This document shows positions 1 through 8,000 of a stretch of DNA of 64,000 bases, piece after piece. The stretch is from Hymenobacter glacialis. Its GTDB lineage: Bacteria; Bacteroidota; Bacteroidia; Cytophagales; Hymenobacteraceae. Location: NCBI RefSeq assembly GCF_001816165.1, contig NZ_MDZC01000068.1:62001-126000 (forward strand), given 5' to 3'. Both the position numbers and the translations under genes were made by a program. The notes beneath the pieces were generated by a model. The model worked only from the letters and a program-made list of their open reading frames with translations. It was not told where the DNA came from and searched no databases. Each line of letters starts with the position of its first letter. The stretch's first letter is position 1.

Positions 1-355
1 GCGGCATTCGACCCAATCCGGACGTTTTTCACCAGGCCATCGACGTTTTTGTGATGGCTTCCGAAAAAGAAACCTACAGCATGGTGACCCTGGAGGCCAT
101 GGCGGTGGGTGTGCCGGTGTAGGCGCTGCCGCCGCCGGCACAGCCGAGCTGGTGCAGGACGGCCACAACGACCTATTATTGCCGCTGCGCAACGTGGCGG
201 CCTGCGCCCGCGCCCTGCACCGCTGCCTGGCCGACCTGCCTGCCACACGCCAGCGCGTAGAAAATGCCCGTCAGGAAGGCTGGCGCTACTCGCACCACCA
301 CCAGTGTGCCCTTACCGCGGAAGTGATTTGGGGCCTGTTCCCGATGCAACCATAG
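1..355 (+). pseudogene. Glycosyltransferase (GT-B, GT1/GT4-like) C-terminal part, frameshifted, cut by window edge
   Basis: Reading from base 3 gives the C-terminal donor-binding half of a family 4-type glycosyltransferase: the sequence around FVMASEKETYSMVTLEAMA matches the conserved E-x7-E region that holds the nucleotide sugar. That frame stops at a TAG at 120-122, right after VGVPV. The continuation AGTAELVQDGHNDLLLP, typical of the same fold, is in another frame from 122 and ends at 353-355. Adding one base near 119 would restore VPVVGAAAAGTAELV. The family assignment is firm; whether the single-base loss is a real mutation or a sequencing error cannot be decided here. The N-terminal half lies outside the window. 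Confidence 0.7.
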
Positions 356-1237
356 CCCGTCGTCGGTGCTCTACAGTTGCAAGGCAGCCGTGGCGGCCTG
401 CACTGCACGCCAGGGTAGCGCACTTCACCTGAGGAGCAGTGTGTAATATTACTGAATATTAATATGTTATGATTTTATAATATGCGCTTGTGAAGCAATT
501 CAGGCCAGTGCAGCGCACTCATTGGTGGCGCTAATAGAACACCAAACGAGCAGTGCCACCCATTGCCGGGGAGCCTTAATTGTCGGTTTTCAATTGCAAC
601 TGGCTCACGGGAGGCCAACTTATTGATGGGCAATAACCAACAGGAGCCCATCAGCCTTTTTGCCCGTGGCGTATGGCTTATAAATTTAATTTGATTAACT
701 GAAGCTTATTTCAGATATTTGCACGCATTTGACATATTACAATTTCTGAGTTGAGATACAGAGACCATTTCGTGAATCAATAGCTTATAAAAATCGTATA
801 GCATATCTTATTTAAATGCGGCTGCGAACCAACGCAATGAGGGGTTTCCTTATTTGCTAGCAATCAATCGGTCACAATAAATACCAGCTGCCGCAACGAA
901 TGGCATTGTATTTATATGCAATATGAGTTGCCCGTTAGTTGAACTGATAGGGCTTAGCTACTAGTGTGTTAAACATCAATAATAGAACGATTTTAACTTT
1001 TGTGGTAGCCTATTAAGATGTATATTAGCACTTTGAAAGCAAGCGCCGAAAACAGGTGGTTGTTTTAGTAGCAATAACAAAACGATATTTAGGTCAATTA
1101 AATAAAAGCACATTCGTCTTAGAATAATTAAATAACAGGTTGCTATAGCAGGAGCGGCACTGTTTATCATTTTTCAAATAAAATTCCCTTTTCTGCCATC
1201 CGTACATATTTGCAACCAACTCTTCTACATACCAATT
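356..1237. other. Long AT-rich region without a recognisable gene
   Basis: About 880 bp between the broken glycosyltransferase and the next gene. From about 430 on it is visibly AT-rich compared with the GC-rich coding sequence around it. The open frames are short, lack family motifs and look accidental. The sequence at 1205-1212 (CATATTTG) is one base off the TAnnTTTG -7 box and lies 26 bp before the next start, so it could drive that gene. I see no tRNA, terminator or insertion sequence end. Confidence 0.5.
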
Positions 1238-4200
1238 ATGAAAACAACCATTACCAGACCCAGCAGCCTGAGACGAGTTATTGGGAGTACCGCGGTACTT
1301 CTTTTAGCCCTGCTGAAACCCGCATTCTCCCAGGCCCAGGCGGGCTCGGTTGTAATCAGCGAAGTGTATGTGAGCGGAGCCGCGGGGGCTTTCAAAAACG
1401 ACTTTGTTGAGTTATACAACAAGAGCAACACGTCGTTTTTGTTGACAGGGTACTCTGTGCAGTATCAGGGCCCTACCTCCTCTGCTAGCTACAGCCCTGT
1501 GCCACTCACAGGTACTACTATTCCTGCCAACGGCTACCTGCTGGTGCAGTTTGGGCAGGGTGTTTCCTCTGGTAACTCTTTGCCTGCTCCCGATGCAAGT
1601 GGCACCACCAACCTGGCACAGGGAGGGGGCAAAATTGCCTTGGTCAATACCATTGCAGCACTACCCGGAACTGCTACTGCCACCGATGCTGGGATTATCG
1701 ACTTTGTTGGCTACGGTTCAGCCAACAAGTTCGAAGGCACCTCCGCCGCCCCAGACTTAACCACCACTACCAGCATTGAGCGCAAGGCAGTTGCCTCGTC
1801 TACCAGTGCGTCCATGGCCATTGGCGGAGCCGATGCGCAGCGGGGCAACGGGTTCGACAGCCAGGAAAACGGCCAGGATTTTGTGGTGCGCAGCTTGCCT
1901 GAGCCACAGAACAGCGCCTCGGCGCTCGAGACAGCGGCCACAGTGTTCTACAGTACCAAAAAGCCTAATGGCCCGCTCAACGAGCTGGGTACCTACAGCA
2001 GCACACTGGATGGCACGGGTCCGTCGCCGACTAACTTCAACGCCAACTCTCAGCAATTCATTGTAATTGGTACCAATCGCACGCTCACCGGTAACCTGAC
2101 CATAATGGGTGGTGGCTCGCGGCTCGTACTTGATACGAATGCTTCGTTCACGGTGCCCGTATTATTTAACTACACCGGAACGCTGGACCTGAACAACAAC
2201 GCCACGCTGACTGTGCTAAACGCCGCCCCTGGCGTGGTTTTCAACAACATCGCTGCTAGCAGCACCGTGGAATACGCACAGGCCACGCCCTACACCGTGC
2301 CTGCCACGCCCTCCTACGGCAACCTCACCCTTCGCAATTCCACCAAGCGGTTGAGCACCGGCACCACCGTGGTGCGCGGCAACTTCCTGGCCAACAATGT
2401 GGGCGCCACCAGCCCCAACGTATTGGGCGGCGCAGCCGGTTCGGCTTCTACCCTCAGCCTTGGGGGCAATTTTGCCCTCACCGGTACGGTCAATTTCAGC
2501 ACCACTGCCGATGACCGCATTACGCTGGCCCTTACCAACACCACTACCCCGCAGGTATTGAACGGCGACGACAACACCATCAAGCTACTCAGCCTGACTA
2601 CGAGCACCAACCAGGCAGGTGCTACCCTCGCCGATGGCGCCAGCAGCCTGGAGTTGGGCAATAGCACGGGCGGCGGCTACAACTTGGGCGCTGGTTCCGT
2701 GCTGACAGTGGGTGCCAATACCTTGAGCTTTGTGCCGGGTGGCGGCGCTACCATTGGCGCCGGTACCGGCCAACTGGCCGTAAATGCCGCGTCGAGCCTC
2801 GTATTCAGCAAAAACAGCCCTGCTGAGTTAGGCACCCTGCGCCTTACTCCAACCAGCACCCAGCTTGCCAACCTGAAGTTGGACGCCGCCGGTGGGGGCG
2901 GGCCAACGGCAAGCGCTAATACCCTGACCCTGCCTCGTAGCCTCGCCGTAAACGGTACCCTTACCCTCACCACGGGCACGCTGGCCATTGGCGCCAACAA
3001 TGTACTGACGCTGAATGGGCCGGTAGTGACGACTGCCACGGGTTTCCTGCGTGGCACGGCCACAGCAGGCCTGGTAATAGGTGGTGCTGGTTCGCTGGCC
3101 GACATTCGTTTTGACAACGGCACCAGTGCCAGTACCACGCTAGGCAGCTTCACGCTGAATCGTCCGGGGGCCACTTTCCCGCTGGCCTCTTCGCTGATTG
3201 TTGAGAATGCGTTTGCACTCATCAATGGCAATTTTGCCATCGGCTCAAACACCCTGACTTTGAATGGAACGGTTGCTTCCTCTTCAACAGGCCTGCTAGA
3301 AGGTGGTCTGGCACCTGCAACTTTTATGCCTACATCAAACGTGTTCATCGGGGGAACCGGCCCACTCGGCACGCTGACCTTTGAGCGCTCGGCAGCAGTG
3401 CTCAACGTATTGGTGCTGAACCGCCCCGGAGGAACCCTGACACTGGAGGGCAGCGCCGTGCAGATAACCACCCTCACCCTGACCAGCGGTATCTTCAAGC
3501 TTAGCGAGGGGGTTGGCCTGAACGTGACGGGGGTATTTGACGCCGACCCCGCAGTGGGCCGCTTTGCGGTCGCCCGGACCTCGGTACTGAGCTTCACCGG
3601 TTCTGGAGATATTGGTCCGTTGGCTTTTGTTGCGGGCCAGGATGTGCTCCAACGTTTCACGCTGGACCGCGCGACAGGTGCCATACCTACGATTCAACTC
3701 ACCACTACACTCACGGTAAATGATTTGTCCCTGACCCGGGGCCGCGTGTTTGTGCAAGGCAACAACAAGCTCATCGTATTGCCCGAAGGAAGCGTGACGG
3801 GTGGAGGCAACGATTCTTATACCAACACCCTGACCCGGGCTTCGGTAACCAACCAGACCACCAAAAATGCTACCATAAGCTTTCCGCTTGGGGTTGACGG
3901 GCAGTACCGTCCGGTTTTCTTCTTAGTAGAAGACTCGGAGGGTGGTACCAGCAGCTACACGGCGCACCAGTACGAAGCCCCTTCGCCGCCCCGGACCCTG
4001 CCGCCCACCTTGTCGCGGGTGTCGCAAATCCGGTACTACAACGTAGTGCGCGAGCCCGGTGGCACGAGTGTCTTGAACCGTGCCCGGATTACCTTGAACT
4101 ATGACTTTGCCTCCGACGGCGTGACCCCGGCCACCGTTGCCTTTCTGCGCGTGGCCATGGCCGACCCCAACGACGACACCAAGTGGAAGAACATCGGCGG

Positions 4201-4840
4201 CGCGGGCCTGGGCTCAAGCATTCAGTCTGATTTCTTCCCTGCTGGACCCCTCGGTGACTTCACCCTAGCAACCGACAAGAATACACCCCCCAACGCCAAC
4301 CCACTACCGGTGGAGCTGGTGCGCTTCACGGCCGAGCGCCAAGCCAGTGGCGTGCGCCTGCAATGGGCCACGGCGAGCGAGAAAAACAGCGCCCGCTTCG
4401 AGGTGCAGCGCAGCCTCGACGGCCGCACGTTTGCGTCCATCCTTTCAGTAGCGGCCCAGGGCAGCAGTACCCAGCTGCAGGCTTACATCGCCCTGGACGC
4501 GCAGGCCCCCGCCAGTCGCCTTTACTACCGCCTGCGCCAAGTGGACGTGGACGGCACAACTGCCTTCTCTGAAGTGGTGACGGTGAACGGCACCAACGGC
4601 CCTGCCGGTGAGTTGACCGTGTACCCCAATCCGGCCAGTGACCGCATCACGGCTGTGGTGCCCGCCGCTGAAGGGCGCACCTACCGCGTGCTCAACAGCC
4701 TGGGCCAGGTGCTCGACCGGGGCCGCGCTGCCGAGGCCAACCCGAGCGTGGACGTGCGCCGCCTGCCGGCCGGCACCTACTTCCTCGAGTTGAACTCGGC
4801 TACCGGCCGCATGGTGCGTCGCTTTGTGAAAAGCAATTAG
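1238..4840 (+). CDS. Secreted T9SS cargo protein with lamin-tail domain and type A sorting domain
   Basis: A 1200-residue exported protein. A signal peptide (VLLLALLKPAFSQAQA, to about residue 36) is followed by a lamin-tail domain (VVISEVYVSG, then NDFVELYNKS, about 38-170). Next comes a long stretch of Thr/Asn/Gly-rich beta repeats (about 240-900) with a recurring LTLNG/LTLTTG word, like a right-handed beta helix. A module at about 1022-1110 (PLPVELVRFTAERQ to RLYYRLRQVDVDG) precedes the C-terminal type A T9SS sorting domain (LTVYPNPASDR, LNSLGQVLDRG, LPAGTYFLEL, 1128-1200). The protein is probably exported by T9SS and anchored on or released from the cell surface. Its last 180 residues are almost the same as those of the next gene. 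The substrate or ligand is unknown. The ATG at 1238 gives a good signal peptide. Confidence 0.85.
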   Translation: MKTTITRPSSLRRVIGSTAVLLLALLKPAFSQAQAGSVVISEVYVSGAAGAFKNDFVELYNKSNTSFLLTGYSVQYQGPTSSASYSPVPLTGTTIPANGYLLVQFGQGVSSGNSLPAPDASGTTNLAQGGGKIALVNTIAALPGTATATDAGIIDFVGYGSANKFEGTSAAPDLTTTTSIERKAVASSTSASMAIGGADAQRGNGFDSQENGQDFVVRSLPEPQNSASALETAATVFYSTKKPNGPLNELGTYSSTLDGTGPSPTNFNANSQQFIVIGTNRTLTGNLTIMGGGSRLVLDTNASFTVPVLFNYTGTLDLNNNATLTVLNAAPGVVFNNIAASSTVEYAQATPYTVPATPSYGNLTLRNSTKRLSTGTTVVRGNFLANNVGATSPNVLGGAAGSASTLSLGGNFALTGTVNFSTTADDRITLALTNTTTPQVLNGDDNTIKLLSLTTSTNQAGATLADGASSLELGNSTGGGYNLGAGSVLTVGANTLSFVPGGGATIGAGTGQLAVNAASSLVFSKNSPAELGTLRLTPTSTQLANLKLDAAGGGGPTASANTLTLPRSLAVNGTLTLTTGTLAIGANNVLTLNGPVVTTATGFLRGTATAGLVIGGAGSLADIRFDNGTSASTTLGSFTLNRPGATFPLASSLIVENAFALINGNFAIGSNTLTLNGTVASSSTGLLEGGLAPATFMPTSNVFIGGTGPLGTLTFERSAAVLNVLVLNRPGGTLTLEGSAVQITTLTLTSGIFKLSEGVGLNVTGVFDADPAVGRFAVARTSVLSFTGSGDIGPLAFVAGQDVLQRFTLDRATGAIPTIQLTTTLTVNDLSLTRGRVFVQGNNKLIVLPEGSVTGGGNDSYTNTLTRASVTNQTTKNATISFPLGVDGQYRPVFFLVEDSEGGTSSYTAHQYEAPSPPRTLPPTLSRVSQIRYYNVVREPGGTSVLNRARITLNYDFASDGVTPATVAFLRVAMADPNDDTKWKNIGGAGLGSSIQSDFFPAGPLGDFTLATDKNTPPNANPLPVELVRFTAERQASGVRLQWATASEKNSARFEVQRSLDGRTFASILSVAAQGSSTQLQAYIALDAQAPASRLYYRLRQVDVDGTTAFSEVVTVNGTNGPAGELTVYPNPASDRITAVVPAAEGRTYRVLNSLGQVLDRGRAAEANPSVDVRRLPAGTYFLELNSATGRMVRRFVKSN
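4307..4558 (+). repeat. Copy 1 of a 252-bp identical direct repeat in T9SS cargo genes
   Basis: Bases 4307-4558 are identical to 10146-10397 over 252 bp by direct reading, at a constant offset of 5839. The match resumes after about 80 diverged bases and continues with few differences to the end of both genes. The block encodes the module just before the sorting domain. Confidence 0.9.
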
Positions 4841-4868
4841 CCTCAGCAACTCGTTCTGAGTGGTTTAG

Positions 4869-4901
4869 AAAAAATCCCCTGCTTCGGCAGGGGATTTTTT
4901 T
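4869..4901 (+). terminator. Rho-independent terminator
   Basis: A 14-bp stem (AAAAAATCCCCTGC) with a TTCG loop and a T-tract, 28 bp after the stop of the lamin-tail T9SS gene. It should end that transcript before the next gene. Confidence 0.85.
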
Positions 4902-5099
4902 ATGTTTATGACCCAGCAAATGGATTTTTTGGGAGCCGGCTTGCGTTTGCGGCCAGCCAGGGGAGAATAAGCTTGGGCTCAACTGTAATATAACCGTTTG
5001 ATGGTTTGTGTATTAGGTGGGTTATATAGAGTCGCAGTAACTTTACACCTAGTGTGTCTACCCCATGCATAATGGTAAAACCCTTTAAACTCATTGTTA

Positions 5100-8000
5100 A
5101 TGAATACACCCTTTACTACTTTTTTCGCCTCGCTTGGTCGTCGCGTTGGGCTGCTGGTGTTGCTGCTGTTGCCGCTTTTGGGGTGGGGGCAAACGGACCC
5201 TACACCATTTGATTTGAGTGCTGGTAATTATAGTTTCACCGGATTCGGTAGTGGAACCACTATTATATATCCGGAAAGTATGCAGGGACATAAATTCGCT
5301 GCTGAACCAAATTTAGGGACTGCCTCATCCCTTATAAGCGCCCCAAATGCCAATTTTGACCTGCAGCCAAGCACGACAGCGAACACTACAGGAGGCATTC
5401 GTAATGAAGGCGCCAATGGTATTGGAATACTAAACAGTGGCTCCAATAATCTTGGTGCCATAACTATTGGTATTAATACAACTGGTCGCGAAGGGATTAC
5501 TATTGGGTGGTTAGCAGAAAGGATTCTCGACCAAGCTAGTAAGGATAATGCGCTTAAACTGCAATATCGGGTTGGTGCCACAGGGGGATTCACTGACGTT
5601 GCAGGCGGGGTTTATGCACCCGTCCCCGGCGTCAATACTGGCCAAAGTTTTGCCGGTGTAATGCTGCCAGTTGATGCCGAGGGTAAGTCGGTAGTACAGG
5701 TAAGATGGCTCTATTACGTTACTAACTCTACCGCAGCGGGCTCCCGTGACCGCATTAGGTTAGACGAAATCACCATTAGTAGCAGTGGACTAGCCATGTC
5801 CTCACCCTCCATTACAGTGGGCGCCCTTATGCCTGCCGGTGGCTTCGCCACCGTGCAGGGTACGGCTTCGGCCATTAAAACCTACACCTTGAGTGGAGCC
5901 AACCTCACGGCCAACCTAACGGTGGGGCCGCTGGCAGGCTATGAATTCTCAACTGATGGCTTTGCTACGGCTGGCCTTGCCTCGCTGAGCCTTGTCCCCA
6001 GCAGCGGCGCAGTTTCTGGCGTAACGGTTTCGGTGCGGTTGGCTGCTGCGACTACAGCTGGCTCCTACAATGGCAATATTGACAATGCCAGTACCGGGGC
6101 CACCACACGTAGCATTGCGGTCACGGGCACAGTTACACCACCCACTATTACTACGGGTACCATTTCGCCAGCTACCGTGGTGGCTGGTAACGAGGTTACG
6201 GTGAACTATACTACCACTGGGACCTTTGGCGTCGGCAACGTTTTCAGCGCCTTGTTGTCAACAGCTTCAGGTACTTTCAGCCCCGGAACTTCGCTCACTA
6301 CCACGGCCAGCGGTGCCGGCACGCTCACCGTTACCATTCCCGCAGGGACTAGCGCGGGCATTGGTTACCGCATTCGGGTTGTTGCCAGCAACCCCGCCAC
6401 AACCGGGTCGACTTCAACCGGTATACTGACTGTGACGACAGTTCCCAGCGTTTCGACCACTGTCGTCACCTTGATTCAGGGGACTACGGCCCGCACCGGC
6501 GGCAACGTGAGCAACGAAGGCGGCGCCCCTGTCACGGCCCGCGGCGTGGTATATGGCCCGGCGGCCAATCCCCGGCTGGGTGCTCCCGGCACTGCTTTTT
6601 TGGCTGATGGCGCTGCCGGCCCCGGCAGCTTTACCAGCGACCTGACCGGCCTGACACCGGCTACTACCTACTACGTAGCCGCCTACGCCACCAACAATAA
6701 CGGTACTAACTACGGCAGCGACCAGACGTTTGCCACCGATGGCCCGCCCACGGCAATGACCAGAGATGCCACGGCCATCACGCAGGTTTCGGCCAGCAGT
6801 GGCGGCGACGCCTTTGGCTCCAGCATTACGGTGCGGGGCGTGGTATACAGCGCTACTCCAAATCCCCGCATTGGTGGTGCGGGCGTGGTAAACATGGCCG
6901 GCGCATCGGGCTCAGGTACTTTCACCAGCCTTCTAACGGGCCTCATGCCCAGCACCACCTATTACGTGGCGGCCTATGCTACCAACAGTGTGGGCACCGG
7001 CTACGGAGCCGATAAGGTGTTCACGACCCTGGCCCCGGTTGCACCCACCGTCACGACCACGGCCGCGAGCGCCATAACCGGCTTTTCGGCCGAAAGCGGC
7101 GGCAACGTGACCAACAACGGCGGTGCCTCGGTTACCGGCCGCGGGGTTGTGTATGGCCCGGCGCCCGCTCCCCGCCTGGGCGACCCGGGCACCACCACCC
7201 TCGCAGACGGTGCTCCAGGTAATGGCAGCTTCACCAGCAGCCTTACCAGCCTCACGCCCGCCACTACTTACTACGTGGCGGCGTATGCCACCAACAGCGC
7301 GGGAACGAACTACGGTAACGACCGTTCCATTACCACCACAGCGCCGCCCACGGTCACTACCAAGCCGGTTACTAATATTACCGTTATTTCAGCCAGTAGC
7401 GGAGGCACCAATTCGGGCAGCGGTACCACGGGGCGGGGCGTAGTTTACAGCACCACCCCCAATCCCCGCATTGGGGGTATGGGTGTGACTAATTTAGCCG
7501 GCTCCGTTGGAGCCGGCTCTTATACCAGTAATTTGACAGGCCTAACCGGCAGTACTACCTACTATGTAGCCGCATACGCTACCAACAGCGTGGCTACGAC
7601 TTACGGAGCAGATGAGGTGTTTACCACAAACGCGGCCCCACTGCTCTCCTACAATTTTGAAACGGCGGGTGCCGCAGGAGTGGCTGGAAGTGCTAATATT
7701 TCCGGTACTGCATTTTCCTCAACCGGATTAACGGTAGTCAACAACACCCCTGATTTCCGCCGCTCGGGCTTACCCGAAACTGCTACCATCAACCTCAGCA
7801 AATATTCTGAGTTTGTTGTCACGGTGGCACCTGGCTTCCGGGCAAATCTTAGCCGTCTGACTTTGTTGGACCGTGCCACAAGTACAGGGCCTTCAAAGTA
7901 CCAACTGAGAACCAGCTTAGACAATTATGCAAACCGAGTAGGAGCGGAGCAAACTCCCGGCACTGCATATGGTGCAACCAAAACCATTGAAATGTCTGGC

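Noticed and set aside
444-452. TAATATTAC, the nick site word of geminivirus-type rolling-circle origins
   Set aside because: It is nine bases in an AT-rich stretch, without a stem around it or a Rep gene nearby, so chance is enough.
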